From NCBI RefSeq assembly GCF_018448885.1, contig NZ_RCWB01000038.1, forward strand, positions 1 through 46,183: 46,183 bases of DNA. Reading direction: 5' to 3'. The translations under genes and the position numbers were made by a program. The notes beneath the pieces were generated by a model that did no database searches, was not told the DNA's origin, and was given only the letters and a program-made list of their open reading frames with translations. Shown here piece by piece: positions 9,073 to 18,154 of the stretch; position 1 is the first letter of the stretch; the number at the start of each line of letters is the position of its first letter. Origin of the DNA: Photorhabdus caribbeanensis (GTDB taxonomy: Bacteria > Pseudomonadota > Gammaproteobacteria > Enterobacterales > Enterobacteriaceae).

Positions 9073-11262
9073 CTATGTTGGACACGGTTGGTCGTCTGCG
9101 AACTGAGAATCGTTCATCTGTAAGCTCCACAGCCGGGCATAGAGCCCATCTAAGGCGAGCAGTTGTTCGTGGCTGCCCTGTTCGACTACCTGACCTTGGT
9201 CGATCACCAGAATCCGCTGAGCATGGCGCAGGGTATTAAGACGATGGGCGACGCTGATCACTGTACGGCCCTGAGCAATACGCTGTAGGTTAGCCATTAC
9301 CGCCGCTTCTGACTCGTAGTCCAGGGCGCTAGTGGCCTCATCCAGTAGCAGTATCCCCGGATTGGTTAGCAACGCTCGGGCCAGCGCGATGCGTTGGCGT
9401 TGCCCGCCGGAGAGCTGGCCGCCGCGTTCGCCGACTTGGGTCTCATAGCCTCGGTCCAGCGCTTTGATAAAACTGTCGGCGCCGGCCAGAGTCGCTGCTT
9501 CATGCACCTCCGCATCGCTGGCTTGGGGGCGGCACAAGCGGATGTTTTCGGCGATGGTGCCGGCAAACAGCACACTTTCTTGCAGCACTATGCTCATGTT
9601 GCGACGCAATGCCACCGGATCGGCGATCGCTAAATCGATCCCATCCACCAACACTTGGCCGTGCTGGGGCACATAGAGGCGCTGTAACAGCCGGGCTAGG
9701 GTGGATTTGCCCGAGCCGGACGGACCTGTGATGCCGACGAATTCACCGGGATGAATTTCGAGGTTGAGGTTGCGTAACACCTCCTGACCATCCTTGTCGT
9801 AGCGAAAGCGTACGCCCTTGAAGCTTACTCTTCCCTGTAACTTGGGTACGGAGGCCAGGCCGCCATTGCCACTTTCCCCCTCTTCGTCAAGAATGTCGCC
9901 AATCCTGCGTAACGAGATTAGGGTGTGCTGGAAATCCTGACAAACCTGAGCCAGACGCAGAATTGGCTGGGTCACGTGTTCCGAGAGCATGTTGAAAGCC
10001 ACCAGTTCCCCTGGGCTGAGCTTGCCCTCCATGACCAGAGTAACGCCCCACCACAGCAGCAGGGCGGAGGTCAGCTTCTGGATTAGGTCGATTCCCTGAC
10101 CAGCCAAGATCCCCACGACTTTGGCGCGGAATGAGGCGCGGACGAAGGCGGATAATTGCCGCTCCCAGCGATGCAGGAAACCGGCTTCGGTGGCGCTGGT
10201 TTTGATGGTTTCGATGCCAGTGACCGACTCGGTAAGGAAAGCGGTGTTATCGGCCCCTAACTCGTATTCCCGCAATACCCGAGCACGCAGCACTGGCCCG
10301 ATACACAGCCAGAATAGGAAGTAGAGCGCTAGGGAACCGAGCACCAGCCAAGTTAGTTCGGTGGTGTAGAAGAACATCACGGCTATAAATAGACCGACAA
10401 AGGCCAAATCCAACACTATGGTCAGCGCCGAACCGGTGAGGAATTGGCGGATCTGGCTCATTTCACGTACCCGGGCGATAATCTCGCCGGTTTGACGTTG
10501 CTGGAAATAGCCTGTAGGCAGGGATGTTAGGTGCTGATAAAGGCGGCTGGAGAGCTCGGAGTTGACCTTGCTGGCGAGGTTGGCGAATAGCCAGGAACGA
10601 AGGAAACCATAAACGGGCTCGAACAAAGCTAGGGTCAACATGGCGATTCCTAGTACTTGTAGGCTGGATAGACTACGGCTGACCAATACCCGATCGATCA
10701 CGTTTTCGAACAGTATGGGAGTCACTAGGGCGATCACTTGTAGCATCAGAGACACCAGGATCACGTTCCTGAACTGGCTGACATGCTTGCGGATGGAAGG
10801 CACGAACCAGCCAAAGCCAAACCGCTGTCGTTTCGGCGGTTCGGTTGTTTCCGCCAGTAGCACAGCGCTGCCTTGCCAGTGGTTAGCGAGGACGGTCCGG
10901 GGATAGCGACATGTCTTACCCGTGCTTGGTTGATACAAGGTAACTAACTCGCCCTCGATTTTCTCTAGCACCAGCCAGCCCTGTTCTGTATCCAGCAGGA
11001 TGGGAAGGGGCAGAGTATCGAGACGGCTCATATCTGTGGCGATGTGTCGTGCCCTCAGACCAATCCATCGGGCGCAGCGGCATAGATCCTGGTTGTTCGA
11101 GACCCCTTGAGTGCGTCCGAGACGGTGGCTCAGTTGTTCCGGTTCCACCGATAAGTTGAAATGGCGGGCGGCATGAGCCAAAGCTAGGAGGCCGCCGTCT
11201 GCTACGGCCTTGGACTCGTCGATAATGGTCGGTTCCGACAGAATAGATTTGCTGGTTGACAT
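9073..11262 (-). CDS. Type I secretion ABC transporter (second ATPase of the toxin exporter)
   Basis: A 729-residue inner-membrane ABC exporter of the HlyB/RtxB class. Residues about 20-140 form a C39-like domain without a recognisable catalytic Cys, as in HlyB, where it binds substrate rather than cutting it. A six-helix transmembrane domain spans about 160-440. The ATPase domain has Walker A GPSGSGKST, signature LSGGQRQR, Walker B ILLLDEATSALD and the H-loop VAHRL. The start overlaps the adaptor stop (TAATG) and follows a GAGGGAA site, so translation is probably coupled. Having two different ABC proteins around one adaptor resembles FitA/FitC and the RtxB/RtxE pair of MARTX systems, suggesting a heterodimer. 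It is most similar in role to FitC. Confidence 0.9.
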   Translation of the reverse strand: MSTSKSILSEPTIIDESKAVADGGLLALAHAARHFNLSVEPEQLSHRLGRTQGVSNNQDLCRCARWIGLRARHIATDMSRLDTLPLPILLDTEQGWLVLEKIEGELVTLYQPSTGKTCRYPRTVLANHWQGSAVLLAETTEPPKRQRFGFGWFVPSIRKHVSQFRNVILVSLMLQVIALVTPILFENVIDRVLVSRSLSSLQVLGIAMLTLALFEPVYGFLRSWLFANLASKVNSELSSRLYQHLTSLPTGYFQQRQTGEIIARVREMSQIRQFLTGSALTIVLDLAFVGLFIAVMFFYTTELTWLVLGSLALYFLFWLCIGPVLRARVLREYELGADNTAFLTESVTGIETIKTSATEAGFLHRWERQLSAFVRASFRAKVVGILAGQGIDLIQKLTSALLLWWGVTLVMEGKLSPGELVAFNMLSEHVTQPILRLAQVCQDFQHTLISLRRIGDILDEEGESGNGGLASVPKLQGRVSFKGVRFRYDKDGQEVLRNLNLEIHPGEFVGITGPSGSGKSTLARLLQRLYVPQHGQVLVDGIDLAIADPVALRRNMSIVLQESVLFAGTIAENIRLCRPQASDAEVHEAATLAGADSFIKALDRGYETQVGERGGQLSGGQRQRIALARALLTNPGILLLDEATSALDYESEAAVMANLQRIAQGRTVISVAHRLNTLRHAQRILVIDQGQVVEQGSHEQLLALDGLYARLWSLQMNDSQFADDQPCPT

Positions 11263-12650
11263 TATCGTTCCCTCAATGCTTCGGACTGGTACTGTTGCAG
11301 TGGGCTGAGTAGGTAGTCGATCACCCGCCGATCACCGGTGCGGATTTCCGCGGTGATACTCATGCCTGCCTGTAGCGGTACCTCATGTTCGTCCACTGTG
11401 ATGGAGGCGTGTTCCATCTGGATCTGGGCGGGGAATACCAAGCCAAGCTGCTCATCCTTGACCGCATCCTTGGAGACGTGAGCGACCTTCCCCCGTATAG
11501 TGCCATAGCGGGTATAGGGAAATGAGTCGACTTTAATCTCCACCGTCTGGCCCGCGTGCACGAACCCCACGTCTTTGTTCAACACCATCACCTCGGCTTC
11601 CAAGGGGGTATCATCGGGTACGATCACCATTAGCTGTTGGGCCGGTTGCACTACGCCTCCCAGAGTGTGGATCGCTAACTGTTGCACCACGCCATCCACC
11701 GGTGCCCGTAGGCTCTGTAGCCGCTGTTTTTCGCTGGCTTTTATCAATTGCTGTGTCATCACTGCAATGGCGGCTTGAGCTTCGTTCAACTGGTCGTAGT
11801 ATTCCCGGTGGATCTTGGCTAGGTAGCGGTCCCGGCTCTCCTCTAGTACCTGATACTGCGCTTTGAGGACGGTTAGCTCGGCATGCTGTTGAGAAAGGGT
11901 GCGTTCTATCTCTAGCTTCTCCTTCTCCTGCTCCAGTAGCTCGACTTTTGGCAGTAGCTTGCTGGCGGCCAAGGTTCGACGGGCCTCAAGACGCACTTTG
12001 ATATTGGTTAGCAGTTTTTCCAGCTCGGTGATATCGGTGTTACGCGCACTCTGGCTCGCTTGGTTGACGTTCATCTCTCCATCCAGGCTTGCTAGATTGG
12101 CGGCCACCTCTTTCCAGACGCTGACCAGGTGCTCTCTAGCTAGCTTGACCTGTGCCTGCGGTATACCTTCCTGTACGGTGAAATGCTCAATGGGGGCGTC
12201 GGTTAGTAGGGCCTGGAGTCTAGCCTGCTCCAACCGCTTGAAGTTTAGTTGCTCCTGCCGCTCTTTCAGTTCTGCCTCGACTCCTATGGGGTTGAGTTTG
12301 ATCAGCACATCCCCGGCCTTAACCCTGTGTCCGTCGCGCACATGAATTGCCACAATCTCGCCGGGTTCAAGGGACTGGATCACCTTAGAGTGGCTGGACA
12401 CCAGCAGCCTGCCAGTAGCGTTGGCATGGATATCCAGGCGACCGACAATGGACCAGAGTAGAACTACCAGCAGAAATAGGGTCAATGCTATCGCTGTGCA
12501 CCTTGCCCAAGGCGCAGGAGGGCGTTCAACGATCTCCAGGTAGCCGGGCTGAAACTCGTACTCGTCGCGGGTGCGCTTCGTTGCTTGAGGAGCGTTACGT
12601 TCCCGACGCCAGGCCAGGAGGACGGTTTTTAGGTGTTTCTTGAATGACAT
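11262..12650 (-). CDS. HlyD-family membrane fusion (adaptor) protein
   Basis: A 462-residue periplasmic adaptor linking the ABC ATPases to an outer-membrane channel. It has a short basic cytosolic N-terminus, one transmembrane helix at about 48-70, a lipoyl-like half-motif (VKAGDVLIKL), a long charged coiled-coil hairpin (about 120-320) and a C-terminal beta region with the second lipoyl half and a conserved HlyD-type end. I use ATG 12650 (MSFKKHL) rather than an upstream in-frame codon at 12689, because AAGGAGA lies seven bases before it and it overlaps the upstream stop as TGATG. No TolC-type gene is nearby, so the system probably uses a chromosomal TolC. Counterpart of FitB/RtxD. Confidence 0.92.
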   Translation of the reverse strand: MSFKKHLKTVLLAWRRERNAPQATKRTRDEYEFQPGYLEIVERPPAPWARCTAIALTLFLLVVLLWSIVGRLDIHANATGRLLVSSHSKVIQSLEPGEIVAIHVRDGHRVKAGDVLIKLNPIGVEAELKERQEQLNFKRLEQARLQALLTDAPIEHFTVQEGIPQAQVKLAREHLVSVWKEVAANLASLDGEMNVNQASQSARNTDITELEKLLTNIKVRLEARRTLAASKLLPKVELLEQEKEKLEIERTLSQQHAELTVLKAQYQVLEESRDRYLAKIHREYYDQLNEAQAAIAVMTQQLIKASEKQRLQSLRAPVDGVVQQLAIHTLGGVVQPAQQLMVIVPDDTPLEAEVMVLNKDVGFVHAGQTVEIKVDSFPYTRYGTIRGKVAHVSKDAVKDEQLGLVFPAQIQMEHASITVDEHEVPLQAGMSITAEIRTGDRRVIDYLLSPLQQYQSEALRER

Positions 12651-14770
12651 CACGCCGTCTCCTTTCGCAATTCTTGTTGCATCTGCCACAATCTGGCGTA
12701 GCAGCCTCCCTTAGCCAGCAACTGGCGATGGTTGCCTGATTCGGTGATAAGCCCCTGCTCCAAAGTGATGATGCGGTCGCAGTGACGTACCGTGGACAGG
12801 CGGTGGGCAATAATGATGACGGTGCGCCCTAGAGCGATCTCGGCCATGTTGGCCTGGATCAGCGTCTGGGATTCGTCATCAAGGGCACTGGTTGCTTCAT
12901 CGAAGATCAATATCTTGGGGTCGGCCATTAGCGCTCGGGCGATGGCGATGCGCTGGCGCTGTCCTCCCGATAGGGAACTGCCAGCCTCGGCCAGAACCGT
13001 GTCATAACCCAGAGGGAGTTGCAGGATAAAGTCATGTGCGCCTGCCAGTTTAGCGACGGCCATCACTTTCTCCAGCGAGGCGGAGGGATCTTTGAGTGCT
13101 ATGTTATGGCGTACGCTACGGTTGAACAGGTAGTTCTCTTGTAGAACCACCCCAATCTGGCGGCGCAGGTAGCTTGGGTCCAACCGATGCAGGGGAATGC
13201 CGTCGATCAAGATCTCCCCCTCGTCCGGAGCGTAAAGCTTTTGTAATAAGCGGGTCAGTGTACTCTTACCTGAACCGGAGGGACCGACTATGCCTAAGTT
13301 CTCGCCGGACCTGATATGTAGGGTAACTCCCTGCAACACTGGGGTTTGGTGGGGCTGGTAGCGGAACACCAGGTTGCGTATTTGCAAATCGCCAGAGAGT
13401 GGTTGTTGAGGACGGATGTTCCCCTGTTCTTGCTCGACGGGCAGGTTGAGTATGTCGCCGAGCTTATCGACAGCGACCCGGGTTTGGACAAACTGTTGCC
13501 ACAGGTCGATGAGTTTGGCGATGGGTTGGTTGATGTGGGACACCATCATGTTGAAAGCGATCAGTTGGCCTATGGTGAGCTCCAGAGAGATCACCATGTT
13601 GGCACCCAGCCAGATAATCCCAACGCCGGTCGTCTTCTGTAGCAGCATAACTCCGTGGCTGATAAAACTATTAAGGGTTTGGGTGCGGAAACCGGCTTCG
13701 ACCATGTTCGCAGTCTGGGATTCCCAGCGCCGTTGCATCCTGGGTTCTACCGCCAGGCTCTTGATGGTTTCAGCGCCGCTGACGGACTCGTTCAGGAATG
13801 AGGTATTGAGGGCAGCAGTCTGGAATTGTTGTTCGATGCGCTGTTGTAACGGTTTGGCGCTCAGCCAGGCCAGCAGGAAATAGAGAGGCAATATTGCCAG
13901 TACCACGCAGGTTAGGGACGGCGACAGCCAGGCCATTACGCCAAAGAAGACAAAGGCGGACGCTAAGTCCACGCACAGGGTTAGCATAGAGCCGGTCAGG
14001 AAGTCACGAATGTTATCCAGCTCTTGTACCCGGGTGATGATAGCGCCCACCTGACGGTGTTTGAAGTAGAGCAGGGGTAGGCCGAGTAGGTGCCGGAACA
14101 GCTTGATCCCCAAGGTGATATCGATGCGATTGGCGGTGTGGGCAAAAAGGTATTCGCGCAGTCCCCGGAGCACCACTTCGAACAGCCCAACCACCACCAG
14201 CACTATCACTAGTACGTCCAGGGTAGATAACGCCTTGTGCACCAACACCTTGTCCATCACCACTTGGAAAAACAGGGGAGTGACTAGGGCAAGTAATTGA
14301 AGCATCAGGGAAAAAAGCAGCACCTCGCCGAGGAGGCGGCGATGATGGATAAACGCAGGTATAAACCAAGAGACATCGAACCGGAGGGAAGCTTCCCCTA
14401 ACCGGATCACTTCTCCGCTCCATCGGTCCTCTAGCTCGTTGATGGGGAGTATTTCGGGTGAAACGGCGTGAGGAGACTGGATCAGAGCCTGATCAGTAGA
14501 AAGACGCGCTAATACAACAAATCCCCCCTGTTTATCGCGAAAGGCCAGGGGCAGTAGCTTAGGAGTTAGCTTGGAGAATTTTAAACGGCACAATGCCAGA
14601 TCAACATCATGTGCCTTGCCGTATTCTTTTATTGCAGGTTTCAGTTTGCTGTGGGAGAACAAGTATTGTGCTTCCTGAGCTTCACCTTTAGCTAATTGCA
14701 ACAATAATCGGCAACAGTTAAGAGCAGATGGCAATGCATCGGCATTGGCGGATATATTTTCTCTATTCAT
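12650..14770 (-). CDS. Type I secretion ABC transporter (first ATPase of the toxin exporter)
   Basis: A 706-residue HlyB-like exporter, first gene of the operon. The N-terminal 130 residues are a C39-like domain without catalytic residues. Membrane helices occupy about 150-430. The ATPase has Walker A GPSGSGKST (near 495), LSGGQRQR, IFDEATSALD and IIAHRLST. The start follows GGGAGA with six-base spacing. The stop overlaps the adaptor start by one base. It is clearly a paralogue of the second ABC gene but diverged, which supports a heterodimeric pump. The operon promoter must lie in 14771-14950. Counterpart of FitA/RtxB. Confidence 0.9.
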   Translation of the reverse strand: MNRENISANADALPSALNCCRLLLQLAKGEAQEAQYLFSHSKLKPAIKEYGKAHDVDLALCRLKFSKLTPKLLPLAFRDKQGGFVVLARLSTDQALIQSPHAVSPEILPINELEDRWSGEVIRLGEASLRFDVSWFIPAFIHHRRLLGEVLLFSLMLQLLALVTPLFFQVVMDKVLVHKALSTLDVLVIVLVVVGLFEVVLRGLREYLFAHTANRIDITLGIKLFRHLLGLPLLYFKHRQVGAIITRVQELDNIRDFLTGSMLTLCVDLASAFVFFGVMAWLSPSLTCVVLAILPLYFLLAWLSAKPLQQRIEQQFQTAALNTSFLNESVSGAETIKSLAVEPRMQRRWESQTANMVEAGFRTQTLNSFISHGVMLLQKTTGVGIIWLGANMVISLELTIGQLIAFNMMVSHINQPIAKLIDLWQQFVQTRVAVDKLGDILNLPVEQEQGNIRPQQPLSGDLQIRNLVFRYQPHQTPVLQGVTLHIRSGENLGIVGPSGSGKSTLTRLLQKLYAPDEGEILIDGIPLHRLDPSYLRRQIGVVLQENYLFNRSVRHNIALKDPSASLEKVMAVAKLAGAHDFILQLPLGYDTVLAEAGSSLSGGQRQRIAIARALMADPKILIFDEATSALDDESQTLIQANMAEIALGRTVIIIAHRLSTVRHCDRIITLEQGLITESGNHRQLLAKGGCYARLWQMQQELRKETA

Positions 14771-14954
14771 TGTAATTCTCCCTCACGTGATACCGTTCTC
14801 ACGTTGTTAACATAAAAAAGCCCCTCCGCAATGATGTATTGTAGAGTCAATTAATAATAATCTGTATTAATAGCACGGGCTTTAATTCGACTATATGTCA
14901 TTTCTATAGGTGGGTGCAAGTTAAAGCTAATGAAAGTTGCAATTAATTAAGCGA
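14771..14954 (-). promoter_or_regulatory. Upstream region of the toxin operon with a distant inverted repeat
   Basis: This AT-rich gap separates the leftward toxin operon from the first NRPS-type leader. On the minus strand, AAAGCCC (14883-14877) can pair with GGGCTTT (14823-14817), and the second arm runs on into further T bases. That gives a terminator-like arm about 45 bases before the first start codon, which could be an attenuator. A palindrome TCACGTGA lies at 14783-14790, between this arm and the gene. A possible -10 (TACAAT) lies inside the loop. No clean -35 is visible, so the promoter is not fixed. Confidence 0.35.
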
Positions 14955-15248
14955 TATTATCTTAAAAAATAGGAACGAAAATAAAATATCTCATTTTAGA
15001 TCATAAGATGAATTATTTATTTCATTGTAGGACAGTTGGTGTCAAAAAATTGTTAATTTTACGTTGCTAATATATCGTTATTAATCAGGCTGTGGCATTC
15101 ACCATTTGAATATATTAAGTTGATATTAAACATATCCGTTTTTATTTTTGGAGAGGATAGAAGTTAAGAAAGAAATATTGGTAATGTCTGTCAGGAATGA
15201 CCGCTTTCAGATTTCTAACAAATTCATTCAGGTCGTAAATACCCCTTC
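14955..15248 (+). repeat. NRPS leader repeat, copy 1 (decayed)
   Basis: This is homologous to the DNA upstream of the three other NRPS starts. Shared landmarks are AAGATGAATTATTTATT, CCGTTTTTATTT, AAGAAATATTGGTAATG and TTTCTAACAAATTC close to the expected start. The position of the start codon reads GTAAATA instead of GTAAATG, so the initiator is lost. The TTCTTG/CAAGAA hairpin kept in the other copies is also lost here. Confidence 0.8.
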
Positions 15249-15758
15249 GCTGCTAACTCATAACGCAAAGAATATTCTCTGGGCGTGATTCATTCTGGTG
15301 TAAACGCCTTGCAATTTTGCAATCTTCTCAGTGACTTTTCGAAACAGCCGGTGAATGAGCAGCACCCAAACTAGTGATGAATCGGTAGATCTGACGTCAA
15401 TAGCGATAATGGTCGAATTTGGTGCAATTTATTGCTGCAACGCAGGAATTGGTTTTATATCAGGCAAATTTGCATGCTGATATGATTGCCCGTAAAAAAT
15501 TGGCAGCAGACGGGTATTATTAGTCACGTTGCATCAGAGCCTTCTCTCACTATTTCTTTTGTAATGGATGAAAAACCAGCGTCTGTGAGTATAGAACCAT
15601 CGTTAGGTTAGGTTCGGATAATGACTGATATTTGACTTCAGTTGATTGCTATTCTGGGTAATCATTTTAGTTTATTGGAGGATAATAAGAATAAAACTAC
15701 TTTAGCTCAGGTCCTGAATAGGACGTTAATAGTTGGTTGTAAAAGGGACGTAGTGTAA
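15249..15758 (+). pseudogene. NRPS relic: N-terminal piece joined to thioesterase piece, decayed
   Basis: Bases 15249-15395 match the N-terminal, half-condensation part of the intact synthetase, with GATTCATTCTGGTGTAAACG recognisable as the SFWCERL block. From about 15400 the sequence matches the thioesterase end instead: the LVQFIAAAQELALYPANL segment, the SFVTDEKP segment and the GNHFSLLED segment are all readable through frameshifts and stops. All modules between are missing. The start is lost, and the ending matches the intact gene through TAATACTGATATA. It is a dead gene that lost about 15 kb of interior and then decayed. Confidence 0.85.
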
Positions 15759-15975
15759 TACTGATATAGTCAGGAATATTGAATAATTTAACCTTGATAT
15801 GGTAGTTCGGTATATATTTTTTATATTGGATTGTTTCTATATTAAGACGAAGCAAGGGAAATAATAATTACCATATAAGTTATTTAGTCGGGATTTTTCA
15901 TTATTATTATTGATGTTATTATCTATTATGTAATCTAAACCGAATTTTATTGTTAATTTTGTTTTTTTAACTGAC
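15756..15975 (+). repeat. NRPS trailer repeat, copy 1
   Basis: Matches the DNA after the collapsed ORF (18587-18800) and after the intact synthetase (36238-36480). It shares TAATACTGATAT, a decayed terminator hairpin at about 15799-15840, GTTATTTAGTCGGG and an AT-rich tail. The hairpin arms have mismatches not seen in copies 2 and 3. Confidence 0.75.
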
Positions 15976-16145
15976 TTATTATTTTAGTCATATATTTAAT
16001 TGTAGAGTTATTGTTGAAAATATTTTTTGATAAAAAATAATTGAAAATTTGGTAATGGTAACGTGTTTTTTGATGGTGATATTTGTCTTATTTAATTCGC
16101 TTTAATTTAATGGTTTCACTTTTTTATATATTAGTTTTATTTTAA
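15976..16145. other. AT-rich spacer
   Basis: No ORF with coding character. Part of it, near 16020-16145, resembles the DNA at about 36490-36650 after the intact synthetase (GGTAATGG/CGTGTTTTTT and TTTATTTTAAA blocks), so trailer homology extends further than the terminator. Confidence 0.5.
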
Positions 16146-16604
16146 ATGACTAGTAATAATAAGGGTAAAAAAACGGTCAAGGGCCGTTTTAATGTGGATA
16201 TTTATCTGGTTTATAATGCTTATATTGGTGAGTACGTAAAAAATTCACAAAAAGTTATTAACGGCCTTGTGCGTGAAATTAAAGCTAAAAATGAGTAGAT
16301 TGTTGAAGGGGCCTATGACAAACGTTTAATTCCTTTTTTTAAAGAATGGTCATTAATCATTAGATTTAAAGTTCCGTACTGGATTTTCGCTATATGTATA
16401 GTCAAACGATTGTTATTATCAAAGTGAGCAAGAACACGACCTAAAGAGACATTTTATAACACTCTAGAGCTATTACGTTTTGCTAAACAATTCGATAATC
16501 GTTTAGATAACTTCTTTGGCGTTCATCCAGAGTTTGTATCTAAGATCATTATTGTGAGCGATAGTCGTTTATGTATTGATAAAATTAAAAAACATCTAAT
16601 GTAA
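16146..16604 (+). pseudogene. Unknown gene with two in-frame stops
   Basis: One frame stays protein-like from ATG 16146 to TAA 16602, about 150 codons, interrupted only by TAG at 16296 and TGA at 16425. The three pieces (50, 42 and 58 codons) read on without a frameshift. The last contains KETFYNTLELLRFAKQFDN and a regular end, IDKIKKHLM. I recognise no family. It converges on the HAM1-like gene. No good ribosome binding site is visible, and its first codons lie at the edge of a trailer-like repeat, so the true 5' end may be missing. A recently inactivated gene is the simplest reading. Confidence 0.55.
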
Positions 16605-16621
16605 CGTGAATAAAACTAGTT

Positions 16622-17209
16622 TTATAACTCTCTCTTAGTAAGATGTTCTCTGAGTAGTTGAAAAGCATCAGTATTGTTATTCTGTTGGTTGAAAAGGTAC
16701 TTATGTCCTTCAGTTAACTGACTGTAGAACTGCCCACTATCTGTTACTTTTAATATCTGCCAAAGATCAGACCAGCCTGTTTCATTACTGCGCTCTAAGG
16801 GAGAGAGCGAAATAGATAACCCTCTTGTCGTGCCTGAAAAAAAGATGACCTTATTATTTTCCGTTCTGAGCGCCAAGTGATTGATAAAATAACACTCACG
16901 ATTATCTTTTCCTGCTAATAGATTAATAATTCCCTGAACGCCTAATGAAGATAAAATGTATTTAGTGTACAGCGAGGGGAAACCATTAAGAGAATTTATA
17001 TGGAAGGTGCTGTCCTCAATAAAAACATAGGAAGAAGGGACGTGTGGAACCTGATTTAATTTAAATAGTAGGTTTTCTTGAGGATCATCAGTTTGTAACT
17101 CTTTAAAGTCGAAGCTTTTATGAACCAAGTTTATGTCAGCATGACTGGAAAAAATAGATTCGGCATAAGTGTATTTCTTTGAGTTAGACGTGTAAAAACA
17201 AAGGTTCAT
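16622..17209 (-). CDS. HAM1/RdgB-like nucleotide pyrophosphatase homologue
   Basis: A 195-residue protein of the usual length for the non-canonical purine NTP pyrophosphatase family. The N-terminal FYTSNSKKYTYAE matches the family's TxNxxK substrate loop. EDSTFHINSLNGFPSLYTKY matches the D/E-D-S/T catalytic block. A later SGTTRG segment fits the third conserved region. The sequence is divergent, so the activity (hydrolysing ITP, XTP or another nucleotide) is uncertain. ATG 17209 is preferred over an in-frame TTG at 17215; neither has a strong ribosome binding site. The gene is AT-rich, stands alone on the minus strand and lies between two NRPS relics. It may be a passenger or a tailoring/resistance function. 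Confidence 0.7.
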   Translation of the reverse strand: MNLCFYTSNSKKYTYAESIFSSHADINLVHKSFDFKELQTDDPQENLLFKLNQVPHVPSSYVFIEDSTFHINSLNGFPSLYTKYILSSLGVQGIINLLAGKDNRECYFINHLALRTENNKVIFFSGTTRGLSISLSPLERSNETGWSDLWQILKVTDSGQFYSQLTEGHKYLFNQQNNNTDAFQLLREHLTKREL

Positions 17210-17894
17210 AATCAAGTCACAATTTCATCTATTTTACATTTGGCATGAAAACCATTTAATCCAGCAGAGAGCTACAAGAAGCGCTCACTCGCAGGCAGTT
17301 AAGTTTCTCAGTTTATTCCATTTCACTGTATTATAGTGCACTTAAAAGGTCAAGCTAGTACGCAAATTGTTGCTAATTCGAATTTGTAAAATAACGTATT
17401 AAAATAGGCTTAATTATCTGGGTGGTTTTAGGCTTGAGACTCGCCCTGATGGAATAGTCTGTTTTATTATTTTTCTGATTAGTCAGATTGTTATTGAGAA
17501 AAAAATTTATAGAAAATAAGACAAGTCTGAAAATGCATTTTAATTGGAATATCCGATTTGTTACTTTGTTGTTAAATACAAACACTTAAGTAACAAAACA
17601 GAAATATATAGTATTATGCTGTAAGTTGAGGCTATTGCATTTGAAAGACATTTATGAGAGTTTGTTTTTTAATTGATATAGAGGGAGTTTTGAATATCAT
17701 CTAAATGCATAACAGTATATTAGCTACCTATTTCATATTCATAATAATGACCTGAAAATAATAATTATTAGGATGGAATTAATTTGGTTTTAATTTATAT
17801 TGATTTTTTTTAGATATTTAACTTAATAGTTAAATTTTTGGTTGTGTAATTTGGTATCGTCAAATAAGAATTGCAGAGATTAATTTAAGTTATA
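17210..17894. other. AT-rich gene-free spacer
   Basis: Only short ORFs of biased Asn/Lys/Phe composition occur here, such as a 70-codon minus-strand ORF at 17373-17585 without coding character. The upstream region of the HAM1-like gene must lie at its left end. Nothing else is recognisable. Confidence 0.5.
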
Positions 17895-18154
17895 TAAAAA
17901 TAGGGAAGGTTAAATATCTTATTTCAGATAATAAGATGAATTATTTATTCCGTTGCCAAGGAAATTAGCATCGAAGGATTGTTAATTAATAGTAATTAAC
18001 CGGGCTATGACATCCAATATCTGAGTATTTTGAATTGATGTCAGGCATGCCGGCTTTTATTTCTTGGCAGCAAGAAATAAAAGAAAAACCCTTGCGATAA
18101 CTGTCATTCAAGACAGTTTCCAAATTCCGAACAGATTCGTTGAAGTAGTAGTAA
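17895..18154 (+). repeat. NRPS leader repeat, copy 2
   Basis: Homologous to the other NRPS leaders. It keeps two hairpins: TTCTTG/CAAGAA (18061-18066 with 18071-18076) and ACTGTC/GACAGT (18100-18105 with 18112-18117). The first hairpin's loop is GCAG, where copies 3 and 4 have GGGG. It ends with TTCGTTGAAGTAGTAGTAA just before ATG 18155. Confidence 0.85.

Noticed and set aside
17373-17585. 70-codon minus-strand ORF
   Set aside because: Low-complexity Asn/Lys/Phe composition in AT-rich spacer, no ribosome binding site, no recognisable motif.
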